From an uncultured Spirochaetaceae bacterium (GTDB lineage Bacteria; Spirochaetota; Spirochaetia; Treponematales; Treponemataceae), in NCBI GenBank assembly GCA_902802305.1, contig CADCLG010000011.1, positions 1 through 51,191 on the forward strand: DNA of 51,191 bases. Reading direction: 5' to 3'. The number at the start of each line of letters is the position of its first letter. The first letter of the stretch is position 1. The translations under genes and the position numbers were made by a program. This document shows, piece by piece, positions 8,841 to 15,990 of the stretch. A model generated the notes under the pieces. That model searched no databases, had not been told where the DNA came from, and worked only from the letters and a program-made list of their open reading frames with translations.

Positions 8841-9278
8841 TTAAAACAATTGATTTACAACAAGGCTTTGTGGCTGTGGCTGAACTATAATACCTTTACT
8901 TGAATAAACTCTGTTACCTGACTGCGGTAATGCATTGTCGATAACTCCCTGCACAAAGTTTTTTGTAATATTTACATATTTTCCCAAAGCCTTGTTTTCT
9001 ACCTTGCATTTCAACAATTTTGTTCTGAGTTTGCCCAACTGGTCAAAATAAGGTCGTAAATCTTTAACTGATAATTTGTCCTGAATATCTTCACGTTTTT
9101 TATCAACTTCCATAAAAGAATCACTAACTGAATTAATCTGAGAAACTACGTCTGTAAGTTTTTCCCAGTTTTTTTCTGTAACAGAAGCCCGCAAAAGAGC
9201 CTGTTTATCTGACAGCTGATCCAAAATAGAATCTTCAAGCTTCAAAATGTTTTCAAATTCAGCAAAAGTTTCCTTCAT
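8841..9278 (-). CDS. flgN: FlgN-like export chaperone for FlgK/FlgL
   Basis: A protein of 145 aa, almost entirely helical with heptad character (FENILKLEDSILDQLSDKQA, LLRASVTEKNWEKLTDVVSQ), which is the FlgN pattern; the conserved core is weak, so the name rests partly on position directly upstream of flgK. FlgN chaperones hold FlgK and FlgL monomers before export. I chose the ATG at 9278, 6 nt after AAGGTGG, rather than the in-frame TTG two codons upstream, because the TTG would lie directly against the ribosome site. It is the first gene of the operon, 40 nt downstream of a sigma-28-like promoter. Confidence 0.8.
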   Translation of the reverse strand: MKETFAEFENILKLEDSILDQLSDKQALLRASVTEKNWEKLTDVVSQINSVSDSFMEVDKKREDIQDKLSVKDLRPYFDQLGKLRTKLLKCKVENKALGKYVNITKNFVQGVIDNALPQSGNRVYSSKGIIVQPQPQSLVVNQLF

Positions 9279-9318
9279 ATTCAACCACCTTATTTTTCAA
9301 TTATAAGATTTCACTTGA

Positions 9319-9345
9319 TTATCGGGATTTGAAAAAATTAGTTTA
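9319..9345 (-). promoter_or_regulatory. FliA (sigma-28) promoter of the flgN-flgK-flgL-fliW-csrA operon
   Basis: On the - strand TAAA (9345-9342) is followed after exactly 15 nt by CCCGATAA (9326-9319), one mismatch from the enterobacterial FliA consensus TAAA-N15-GCCGATAA. The predicted start lies about 30 nt before the flgN ATG. Late flagellar genes are classic FliA targets, so motif, spacing and context agree. Confidence 0.85.
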
Positions 9346-9433
9346 GATATTTTTTTATTTATGATTTAACAAAATTGATTCTATAAACAAGGCCGAGAAA
9401 GTCAGAAATTTTAAATTATGTGACTTATGACGA

Positions 9434-9462
9434 TTGACTATAATTTGTATATTTGTTATATT
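9434..9462 (+). promoter_or_regulatory. Sigma-70-type promoter of tRNA-His
   Basis: TTGACT (9434-9439), 17-nt spacer, TATATT (9457-9462). The predicted start near 9469 is 6 nt upstream of the mature tRNA-His. Confidence 0.8.
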
Positions 9463-9474
9463 ATTTTCACTTAT

Positions 9475-9547
9475 GGTGCCTATAGTTCAGCGGTAGAGCG
9501 CCAGATTGTGGATCTGGTTGTCGTCGGTTCGATCCCGACTAGGCACC
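9475..9547 (+). tRNA. tRNA-His (GTG)
   Basis: Cloverleaf with acceptor GTGCCTA (9476-9482) / TAGGCAC (9540-9546). The extra G at position -1 (9475) pairs with C73 (9547), the histidine identity element. The anticodon stem CCAGA/TCTGG encloses a loop with GTG. CCA is not encoded. Confidence 0.96.
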
Positions 9548-9551
9548 CTTA

Positions 9552-9579
9552 AGGTGTGAGCTTTGCTTACACCTTTTTT
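9552..9579 (+). terminator. Rho-independent terminator after tRNA-His
   Basis: Stem AGGTGTGAG (9552-9560) / CTTACACCT (9566-9574) with loop CTTTG, followed by a T run to 9579. It lies only 4 nt before the next tRNA. Confidence 0.85.
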
Positions 9580-9582
9580 AAT

Positions 9583-9656
9583 GCGCCTGTAGCTCATCTG
9601 GATAGAGCAACGGACTTCGAATCCGTAGGTAGCACGTTCGAATCGTGTCAGGCGCA
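9583..9656 (+). tRNA. tRNA-Arg (TCG)
   Basis: Acceptor GCGCCTG (9583-9589) / CAGGCGC (9649-9655), discriminator A at 9656, anticodon stem ACGGA/TCCGT with loop CTTCGAA (anticodon TCG at 9617-9619), T-arm GTTCGAATC. CCA is not encoded. It begins just after a terminator, so it needs read-through or its own start. Confidence 0.95.
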
Positions 9657-9713
9657 TGATGCTTTTTTCTTAAGATTTTTTTGCAATTTCTTAAAAAATA
9701 AGCACAAAAGCAC

Positions 9714-9742
9714 TTGATACAAAACACGAGTTTTGATATTAT
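9714..9742 (+). promoter_or_regulatory. Sigma-70-type promoter of the tRNA-Lys/Leu/Gly group
   Basis: TTGATA (9714-9719), 17-nt spacer, TATTAT (9737-9742); the predicted start near 9749 is about 22 nt before tRNA-Lys. Confidence 0.75.
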
Positions 9743-9770
9743 TTGTTTCATCAAATTAAACATTTGATAC

Positions 9771-9843
9771 GGGCCATTAGCTCAGCTGGTAGAGCAACAG
9801 ACTCTTAATCTGTGGGTCGCAGGTTCGATCCCTGCATGGCTCA
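9771..9843 (+). tRNA. tRNA-Lys (CTT)
   Basis: Acceptor GGGCCAT (9771-9777) / ATGGCTC (9836-9842, one G-T pair), discriminator A. Anticodon stem ACAGA/TCTGT with loop CTCTTAA, anticodon CTT, and T-arm GGTTCGATCC. CCA is not encoded. Confidence 0.95.
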
Positions 9844-9864
9844 GAGGACTTGATCCTATTTCAA

Positions 9865-9944
9865 GCGAGAGTGGTGAAATTGGCATACACGCTAGACTTA
9901 GGATCTAGTGCTTCGGCGTGAGGGTTCAAGTCCCTCCTCTCGCA
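9865..9944 (+). tRNA. tRNA-Leu (TAG)
   Basis: Class II tRNA with acceptor GCGAGAG (9865-9871) / CTCTCGC (9937-9943), discriminator A, anticodon stem CTAGA/TCTAG with loop CTTAGGA (anticodon TAG), a variable arm (TGCTTCGGCG region), and T-arm GGTTCAAGTCC. Confidence 0.95.
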
Positions 9945-9965
9945 AGGAAAATCCTTGTAAAATAT

Positions 9966-10037
9966 GCGGGAATAGCTCAGTGGTAGAGCGCCACCTTGCC
10001 AAGGTGGATGTCGCGGGTCCGACTCCCGTTTCCCGCT
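9966..10037 (+). tRNA. tRNA-Gly (GCC)
   Basis: Acceptor GCGGGAA (9966-9972) / TTCCCGC (10030-10036), discriminator T, anticodon stem CCACC/GGTGG with loop TTGCCAA (anticodon GCC), T-arm GGGTCCGACTCCC. CCA is not encoded. Confidence 0.95.
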
Positions 10038-10047
10038 CTAAACGAAG

Positions 10048-10084
10048 AAAGCGATTCAGCTATTGTCTGAACCGCTTTTTTTTT
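10048..10084 (+). terminator. Rho-independent terminator after the tRNA cluster
   Basis: AAAGCGATTCAG (10048-10059) pairs with CTGAACCGCTTT (10067-10078) with one A-C mismatch, followed by T9. It ends 30 nt before tig. Confidence 0.88.
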
Positions 10085-10113
10085 AACTATTTTTTTATAA
10101 AGGGGATACCACA

Positions 10114-11466
10114 GTGAAACTTACTAAAGAATTCACAAAATTGGAGAAATCAGCAGTTAAATTAACTGTAACAATTGCAAAGAAAGACGTTGAAGACGGA
10201 TACAACGCAACAATTTCAAAATACGTAAAAAATGCACAGATTCCAGGATTCAGAAAAGGACACGTTCCTGCTTCTGTATTGGAAAGAAAGTATGGTGACT
10301 CCCTCAAAGCTGACACAATCGGCGAATTAATTGATTCTTCTCTCAGCGAAATCTTTGATAAAGAAACAGAAAATCGTCCTCTTCCTTATGCACAGCCAGT
10401 TATGGAAAAATTACCGGAACTGGACATCACAAAAGATTTAGTTTATACAGTAACTTACGATGTTTTCCCTAAAGTAGAAGTTAAGAACTTCAGCGGAATT
10501 ACAATCAAAGAACCACAGGTTACTATCGGTGCTGCAGAAATTGATGATGAAATCAAAGCAATGCAGGAACGCAATGCAATGGTTATCGATAAAAAAGACG
10601 GTACAGTTGCAAAAGATGACATCGTAACCATCAACTACTCTGAACTTGATGATGAAGGAAAAGAAATCGAAGGTTCAAAACGCCAGGACTTTGTATTCAC
10701 AGTAGGTTCTGGTGAAAACATCTATAAAATCGATGACGAAATCATCGGTATGAAAAAAGATGAAACAAAGCAGATTACTAAAAAATACGCAAAGAACGAT
10801 TCAGATCCAGAACTCGCAGGAAAGACAAAGAAAATCAGCGTAACTGTTACTGCAATCAAACTTCGCGATTTACCTGCTATTGATGATGATTTTGCTCAGG
10901 ACTGCAACGAAAAATATAAGACTCTTGCAGACATGAAAGCAGATATCGAAAAGAATATGAACGTAGCAAAGGATAGAAGAGTTAGAGAACTTAAAAACAA
11001 CTCCCTTCTCGAGCAGCTCGTAGAAAAGAATCCGTTTGAAATCCCACAGTCAATGTTAGATGCAGAACTTTCTGGCAGATGGAATATGATGGCTCAGCAG
11101 TTCCAGACAACACCAGAACAGCTCGAAAAAATGATTACAGCTTCTGGTCAGACAAAAGAAAATATGCTTAAAGAATGGACTGGAGACAGCGAAAAAATGC
11201 TTAAATCAAGAATTATCGTTGACGCTTTAATCCGTGAACGCAATATTTCTGTAACCCCAGAAGAAATCGAAGCTGAATATGCTAAAATCGCTGAACAGGG
11301 CGGAATCACAATCGAAGAAGTTAAAAAACACTATGAAGATGCCCGTTCAAAGGAATATCTTATTGACGATACAAAAGAAAACAAGCTTTATGACCTTCTT
11401 TACAAAGAAGTTAAGGTTACAAAGGGCGACAAAATGAGCTTCAAAGATTTATTTGCACAGAAATAA
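10114..11466 (+). CDS. tig: Trigger factor, ribosome-associated chaperone and prolyl isomerase
   Basis: A 450-aa protein with the full three-domain layout. The N-terminal ribosome-binding domain contains GFRKGHVP (residues 45-52, the FRxGxxP signature that docks on ribosomal protein L23). A PPIase (FKBP-like) domain spans about 155-245 (KDDIVTINYSELDDEG, FTVGSGE, IIGMKKDET). The long helical C-terminal chaperone domain follows. The start is a GTG at 10114 after AAGGGGAT; the residues that follow (KLTKEFTKLEKSAVKLTV) match the usual trigger-factor N-terminus, so no upstream start is needed. It is the first gene of a tig-clpP-clpX arrangement and is closed off from clpP by a terminator. Confidence 0.96.
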   Translation: MKLTKEFTKLEKSAVKLTVTIAKKDVEDGYNATISKYVKNAQIPGFRKGHVPASVLERKYGDSLKADTIGELIDSSLSEIFDKETENRPLPYAQPVMEKLPELDITKDLVYTVTYDVFPKVEVKNFSGITIKEPQVTIGAAEIDDEIKAMQERNAMVIDKKDGTVAKDDIVTINYSELDDEGKEIEGSKRQDFVFTVGSGENIYKIDDEIIGMKKDETKQITKKYAKNDSDPELAGKTKKISVTVTAIKLRDLPAIDDDFAQDCNEKYKTLADMKADIEKNMNVAKDRRVRELKNNSLLEQLVEKNPFEIPQSMLDAELSGRWNMMAQQFQTTPEQLEKMITASGQTKENMLKEWTGDSEKMLKSRIIVDALIRERNISVTPEEIEAEYAKIAEQGGITIEEVKKHYEDARSKEYLIDDTKENKLYDLLYKEVKVTKGDKMSFKDLFAQK

Positions 11467-11486
11467 AATAAATCTTATATAACAAA

Positions 11487-11536
11487 AAGGCTGTCTAAAA
11501 TGCAAATAAAATTGCTTTTTTGACAGCTTTTTTTTT
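11487..11536 (+). terminator. Rho-independent terminator after tig
   Basis: AGGCTGTC (11488-11495) pairs with GACAGCTT (11522-11529), extended inward by AAAATGCAA pairing with TTGCTTTT, followed by T9. It sits 21 nt after the tig stop. Confidence 0.85.
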
Positions 11537-11605
11537 ATAAAAATATATTCTTTTTTCAAAATTATTAGTATATTAATTGTAATCAAGGTTTTATAAGGAT
11601 TAATT

Positions 11606-12205
11606 ATGAACGTACAAATGAATAATAATATCCCTAATGTTTGGGAACGCACGGGTAACGGAGAACGCGGTTACGATCTTTTTTCACGACTTTTAAAAGA
11701 CAGGATTATTTTTATTGACGGTGAAATAAACGATTATACTGCAGATTTGGCAGTAGCACAGATTTTGTTTTTGGAATCTGAAAACCCTGAAAAAGATATA
11801 AGCATTTACATTAATACACCTGGTGGTTCTGTAACAGCTGGTCTTGCAATTTATGATACAATGCAGTACGTAAAATGCGATATCCAGACAATTTGTATGG
11901 GACAGGCAGCCAGCATGGGAGCAATTCTTCTTGCTGGAGGAACAAAAGGAAAAAGATATGCCCTTCCTTCTTCACGAGTAATGATTCATCAGCCTTGGGG
12001 TGGAGTTCAGGGACAGGAAAGTGATATTTCCATTCATGCAAAAGAAATTATAAGATTAAAGAAATTGTCAATTCAGTATCTTGCAAAACAGACAGGAAAA
12101 ACCACAGAGCAGGTTGAAAAAGATATGGAAAGAGACTTCTTTATGTCAGCACAGGATGCCTTGGCTTATGGAATCGTAGACCAGGTAATGCCTGCCAGAA
12201 AATAA
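11606..12205 (+). CDS. clpP: ATP-dependent Clp protease proteolytic subunit
   Basis: A 199-aa serine protease subunit that forms the tetradecameric chamber fed by ClpX or ClpA. The catalytic triad is visible: Ser103 in GQAASMGA, His128 in MIHQP, and the Asp in MERDFF. The [12 protein letters not shown] oxyanion/substrate strand is at about 68-79. The length is normal with no long propeptide. The start ATG has an AAGGA ribosome site 7 nt upstream. clpX follows after 26 nt, giving the standard clpP-clpX pair; a terminator before clpP implies its own promoter in 11537-11590, which I could not define. Confidence 0.96.
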   Translation: MNVQMNNNIPNVWERTGNGERGYDLFSRLLKDRIIFIDGEINDYTADLAVAQILFLESENPEKDISIYINTPGGSVTAGLAIYDTMQYVKCDIQTICMGQAASMGAILLAGGTKGKRYALPSSRVMIHQPWGGVQGQESDISIHAKEIIRLKKLSIQYLAKQTGKTTEQVEKDMERDFFMSAQDALAYGIVDQVMPARK

Positions 12206-12231
12206 TTTTATAGGAATAGTTGAGATAAATT

Positions 12232-13515
12232 ATGAAACGATTTAATACGAATAATAATTGCTATTGTTTTTTCTGCGGAAAACCAGCTGATAAAGATAGA
12301 AGAATGATTGCCAGTCCTACAGGAGCTTTTATCTGCGACCGTTGTGTTTCTGCCTGTCAGGATAAGCTTGATATGGCAGCAGAAGACATTAAGCCTATTG
12401 AGCTTGCAGATGTGCCTACACCAAAAGAGTTCAAAGAATATCTTGATCAGTATGTAATAGGACAGGATGAAGCAAAAAAAGTATTATCTGTTGCTGTATA
12501 TAATCATTATAAGAGAATGTCTTTGCCTAACTTTGGTCAGTTTGACGAAGATACAGTTAAGATTGAAAAATCTAACGTTCTTTTGATTGGACCTACAGGA
12601 AGCGGTAAAACTCTTCTTGCAAAAACTCTGGCTCAAAAGCTTAAGGTTCCTTTTGCAATTGCAGACGCAACTACCCTTACAGAAGCCGGTTATGTTGGTG
12701 AAGATGTAGAAAATGTTCTGCTCAAGCTTATAAATGCCGCTGACGGTAATATCGAAGCTGCACAAAGAGGAATTATCTTTATTGATGAAATTGATAAAAT
12801 CTCAAGAAAGAGCGAAAACACTTCAATTACCCGTGATGTTAGCGGTGAAGGCGTTCAGCAGGCTTTATTAAAGATTATTGAAGGCACAAATGCCAGTGTT
12901 CCACCTCAGGGCGGAAGAAAACATCCTAACCAGGAAATGCTGCAGATTGATACAACAAACATCCTCTTTATTCTTGGTGGCGCTTTTGTTGGTCTTGATA
13001 AAATTATTGAACAGAGAGTCGCCGCTCATTCAATGGGTTTTGGTTCAAGTGTTGGCCAGATGACCGAAGAAGAAAGAATGAATCTTCTTAATCAGACTAC
13101 ACCAGATGATTTGGTTAAATTCGGCTTGATTCCAGAGCTTATTGGTCGTATGCCAATTACAGTTGCTTTGAAGGAACTTACCCGTGATGATTTGGTATGT
13201 GTTCTTACTGAACCTAAAAACGCCATCACAAAGCAGTTCCAGACTTCTTTTGAAATTGATGATACTAAGCTTGTATTTGATAAGGAAGCAATCGAAGAAA
13301 TTGCAAATGAAGCCATCCGCCAGAAAACTGGTGCCCGTGGATTAAGAACAATTGTAGAAAAAATGCTCAACGATATTATGTTTGTAATTCCTGATATTAA
13401 GGGCAAAAAGCAGCTTACCATTACAAAAGATATGGTTCTTCAAAAGAAGCATGAGGATGTAAACAAGCTTATCATCAAGCTTCCAGATAACGAACCGCTT
13501 GAATTAAAGGCTTAA
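12232..13515 (+). CDS. clpX: ClpX, AAA+ unfoldase of the ClpXP protease
   Basis: A 427-aa protein. The N-terminal zinc-binding domain has two cysteine pairs (CFFC at residues 12-15 and CDRC at 35-38). The AAA+ module follows with Walker A GPTGSGKT near residue 120, Walker B FIDEIDK, the pore loop (GYVGEDV) and the ClpP-docking IGF-type loop, here around SMGFGSS. Sensor 2 is in TGARGLR. ClpX recognises tagged substrates and threads them into ClpP. The ribosome site is weak (TAGGAA about 20 nt away, or TGAG nearer), so translation may partly depend on coupling to clpP. The 3' end meets the convergent glycosyltransferase gene with a 22-nt gap and no clear terminator. Confidence 0.96.
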   Translation: MKRFNTNNNCYCFFCGKPADKDRRMIASPTGAFICDRCVSACQDKLDMAAEDIKPIELADVPTPKEFKEYLDQYVIGQDEAKKVLSVAVYNHYKRMSLPNFGQFDEDTVKIEKSNVLLIGPTGSGKTLLAKTLAQKLKVPFAIADATTLTEAGYVGEDVENVLLKLINAADGNIEAAQRGIIFIDEIDKISRKSENTSITRDVSGEGVQQALLKIIEGTNASVPPQGGRKHPNQEMLQIDTTNILFILGGAFVGLDKIIEQRVAAHSMGFGSSVGQMTEEERMNLLNQTTPDDLVKFGLIPELIGRMPITVALKELTRDDLVCVLTEPKNAITKQFQTSFEIDDTKLVFDKEAIEEIANEAIRQKTGARGLRTIVEKMLNDIMFVIPDIKGKKQLTITKDMVLQKKHEDVNKLIIKLPDNEPLELKA

Positions 13516-13537
13516 GCCGACATAAAAAAGGCTTGGC

Positions 13538-14650
13538 TTAATTACATAACAAATCAACGATTTGAAGGGTTTGAGAAACGGTGTCTTCCCAGTTGAATCT
13601 GGAAGCCCATTCCAAACCTTTTTTTGTACACTCTTTATATAAATCAGAATCTTCGACAATTTTCTGCATAAAATCAGCAATCTGATCGATATTATCCGAA
13701 TCAAAAAACAAAGGAACATCGCCACCAATTTCTTTTAAGGCACCAGAATCTGAGCATAAAACAGGAATACCACAAGCCATTGCTTCTATAATAGGAAGCC
13801 CTACTCCTTCGTTTACAGCTGGAAAAATACAGGCAGTTGCTCCAGCATAAAGTTGAGAAAAACTTGAGTGTGGGAAAAAACCTGTTATAAAAATATCAGA
13901 GGCAAACTCACTGTTATAAACAGCCTGGTGAACAATTGAAGAATAATCCCCTTCACTACCTGATAAAACAAGGCGGTGAGGATAATTTGTACGTTTCTTA
14001 AAAAGAGTAAAAGCCTGTATTAAAGCTTCATGTTTTTTATCGGAATCTAGCAGACGGGAACCATAAATAAAATAAGGGCGCTTAATTGAAAATGGCTTTA
14101 CATCAATATAATCTGCATCCAGCTGAATTGACGGAAAAAAGACTTTGTGGTCAATTCCATTATAAATTACAGATATTTTTTCCTGGGCAACGCCATTTTT
14201 TATCAAATCATTTTTTATATATTCAGAACCTGCAATAATATGGCTTACCTGTTTTAAGCCCTTATGCAAAAGCCTTCTGTCACGTTTTGATGAATTAAGA
14301 AGAACTTTTGAAAGAACACTGGAAAAAACAGCAATCCCCTTTGTTTTTAATTTTTTAGGAAGTATTTTTTCTGCCGCCGGGAAAAGGACAGCATCATAGC
14401 CATTTATTTTGAAAAATTTTCTTGATTTGCGTTTATGCCAGCGTTTAATTGCCTTTGGAGAATCTTTTATATCAATGGAAATAAACTTTAATCCGTTTTC
14501 GCCAGTGTAAACAAAACGGTCAATCTCATAGCCGAATAATTCAAACTGATATTGAGTATCTGATGGCAAATTAGAAAGAAAATTTAATATATAGGCCCCC
14601 TGGCCGGACTGGGAATGATTGCATCCAAAAGTATCAATACCAATTTTCAT
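13538..14650 (-). CDS. Glycosyltransferase family 4-like protein
   Basis: A 370-aa GT-B glycosyltransferase. The C-terminal domain carries the GT4 signature EGVGLPIIEAMACGIPVLCS followed by GALKEIGGDV, including the two nucleotide-sugar-contacting glutamates. The N-terminal domain has the G-x-G-A-Y acceptor loop (SQSGQGAYILNF) and VIYNGID linking the domains, typical of mannosyl- or rhamnosyl-transferring GT4 enzymes; donor and acceptor cannot be told. No membrane segment is seen, so it should act on the cytoplasmic face. Two in-frame ATGs exist. I prefer the inner one at 14650 because the outer ATG (14659) overlaps a TATAAT box and the family usually starts MKIGIDT. It diverges from the helicase gene and converges on clpX. 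Confidence 0.85.
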   Translation of the reverse strand: MKIGIDTFGCNHSQSGQGAYILNFLSNLPSDTQYQFELFGYEIDRFVYTGENGLKFISIDIKDSPKAIKRWHKRKSRKFFKINGYDAVLFPAAEKILPKKLKTKGIAVFSSVLSKVLLNSSKRDRRLLHKGLKQVSHIIAGSEYIKNDLIKNGVAQEKISVIYNGIDHKVFFPSIQLDADYIDVKPFSIKRPYFIYGSRLLDSDKKHEALIQAFTLFKKRTNYPHRLVLSGSEGDYSSIVHQAVYNSEFASDIFITGFFPHSSFSQLYAGATACIFPAVNEGVGLPIIEAMACGIPVLCSDSGALKEIGGDVPLFFDSDNIDQIADFMQKIVEDSDLYKECTKKGLEWASRFNWEDTVSQTLQIVDLLCN

Positions 14651-14657
14651 ATATTTC

Positions 14658-14690
14658 ATTATAGCAGATATTCCTACAGTATGCTATATT
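14658..14690. promoter_or_regulatory. Back-to-back extended -10 promoters for divergent genes
   Basis: On the - strand TGCTATAAT occupies 14666-14658 and ends 7 nt before the ATG at 14650. On the + strand TGCTATATT occupies 14682-14690 and ends 9 nt before the ATG at 14700. The two elements form an imperfect inverted repeat separated by 15 nt. Neither start has a close Shine-Dalgarno, so both mRNAs should be leaderless or nearly so, and RNA polymerase could occupy only one promoter at a time. Confidence 0.65.
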
Positions 14691-14699
14691 TAATTCATT

Positions 14700-15827
14700 A
14701 TGAACAAAGATAATGTATTTGATTTACTTTCAGAAGAGATTAAAGAAAAGCTTAAGGAACAGGGAATTACAGAAGCTACAAAAGTGCAGGAAAAATTAAT
14801 TCCTCAGATTCTGGAAGGAAAAAATATTGTATTCCAGTCAGAAACAGGTACGGGAAAAACCTTTGCATACCTTCTGCCACTTATAAATAAACTTGAATCC
14901 GACTCTGATACTACAAAAACAAGGGTTTTAATTATTGCGCCGACTTTTGAACTGGCGTCACAGATAAATGCAGCTGCAAAATCCATCACCAGTAGAAAAA
15001 CTGCCCTCTTAATTGGAGGTGCACCTCTAAAAAGACAGATTGAGCTTTTAAAAGAGAAGCCTCAGATTATAAGTGGTACAACTGCCCGTATTATTGAATT
15101 AATCCGCTTAAAAAAATTAAAGCTCAATGATTTGTCGGCCTGTATTTTTGATGAATGTGACCGTCTTGTAAAAAAAGAATGTTTTGAAGACACAAACACT
15201 TTAAGGCTGCTTCTTCCAAAAGAAACTCAAATAATCGCCTGTTCTGCTACAATAAACAAGACTGTAAAAATCTTTTTTGCCGGCATAGAAAATGAAGTTC
15301 TTCCTCCTGAGGATATTTTACGTAAAAAAATCACTCATTGGGCAATTTACGCCGAATCAAGAGATAAAATTGAAACACTGAGAAAGTTTTTAAATATTGT
15401 AAAAAATGAAAAGATTTTGATTTTTACTTCCCGTGCTGATCAGGTTCAAAATATATATTCAAAATTACGTTACAATGGCTTTGAATGCATGGCTCTTCAC
15501 GCTAAAGCCGATAAACAGGAAAGAAAAGCTGCAATCGACCGTTTCAGAAGCGGAAAAACAAATATTCTTATCACCAGTGATCTTTCAAGTCGTGGACTGG
15601 ATATTCAAAATATTTCTTATGTAATTCAGATGGATTTACCTTCCGATGATGATTTCTTTATTCACAGAAGTGGAAGAACAGGAAGAGCAGGCAAAAGTGG
15701 AGTTAATGTTGTTATTGGTGATGAATATGAAATGCGTAAATATGCAGCTCTTGAAAAGAAGTTGGGAATAATCGTCTACCCTAAACAGATATACAACGGA
15801 AGAATTGTTGAACCAATTGATTTATAA
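14700..15827 (+). CDS. DEAD-box family RNA helicase (DECD variant)
   Basis: A 375-aa two-domain helicase core without the basic C-terminal tail of DeaD/RhlE. Motifs in order: Q-motif-like TKVQEKLIP (about 24-32), motif I SETGTGKT (about 47-54), Ia PTFELASQ, GG motif (IGGAPLKRQ), Ib as GTTARI where TPGR is usual, II as DECD instead of DEAD, III SAT, then IV LIFTSRADQV, V TSDLSSRGLDI, and VI HRSGRTGRAG. All ATP-binding residues are kept, so it should be an ATP-dependent RNA unwinding protein. DECD is also used by eukaryotic UAP56/Sub2. There is no Shine-Dalgarno; an extended -10 lies just upstream, indicating a near-leaderless transcript. It stands alone between divergent and downstream promoters. 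Confidence 0.88.
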   Translation: MNKDNVFDLLSEEIKEKLKEQGITEATKVQEKLIPQILEGKNIVFQSETGTGKTFAYLLPLINKLESDSDTTKTRVLIIAPTFELASQINAAAKSITSRKTALLIGGAPLKRQIELLKEKPQIISGTTARIIELIRLKKLKLNDLSACIFDECDRLVKKECFEDTNTLRLLLPKETQIIACSATINKTVKIFFAGIENEVLPPEDILRKKITHWAIYAESRDKIETLRKFLNIVKNEKILIFTSRADQVQNIYSKLRYNGFECMALHAKADKQERKAAIDRFRSGKTNILITSDLSSRGLDIQNISYVIQMDLPSDDDFFIHRSGRTGRAGKSGVNVVIGDEYEMRKYAALEKKLGIIVYPKQIYNGRIVEPIDL

Positions 15828-15840
15828 TTCAAAAACATTT

Positions 15841-15914
15841 CACAGTTTTGCCAGTCAAAACTGTGAACGAGCCTAGTTTCTATTGAAGTTATAATACCGA
15901 TACAACGGGCTCGT
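15841..15914. repeat. Two consecutive inverted repeats in the helicase-smc gap
   Basis: A perfect 10-bp stem CACAGTTTTG / CAAAACTGTG (15841-15865, loop CCAGT) is followed directly by a second pair, ACGAGCC (15867-15873) and GGCTCGT (15908-15914), with a 34-nt loop containing TATAAT. No T run follows either, so they are not standard terminators. They end 3 nt before the smc -35 box. Confidence 0.6.
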
Positions 15915-15916
15915 AA

Positions 15917-15945
15917 TTGATATATATTGCTGAAAACGTTATAAT
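15917..15945 (+). promoter_or_regulatory. Sigma-70-type promoter of smc
   Basis: TTGATA (15917-15922), 17-nt spacer, TATAAT (15940-15945). The predicted start near 15952 gives a leader of about 39 nt with an AGAGGA ribosome site before the GTG start. Confidence 0.8.
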
Positions 15946-15990
15946 AGAAAAGTTAAATATTTTATTATTCTAAATTATTAGAGGAAATTT

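Noticed and set aside
9578..10117. Open frames of 61 and 69 codons on either strand across the tRNA region
   Set aside because: They run through mature tRNA sequences (Arg on one strand, Leu and Gly on the other) and have no ribosome site; they are by-products of the tRNA genes.
13513..13540. Short inverted repeat TAAGCC/GGCTTA between clpX and the glycosyltransferase gene
   Set aside because: Only 6 bp, a long loop and no T run on either strand; not convincing as a terminator.
15890..15895. TATAAT as an additional smc promoter
   Set aside because: No -35-like hexamer at 16-18 nt upstream; the box at 15940-15945 has a proper partner.
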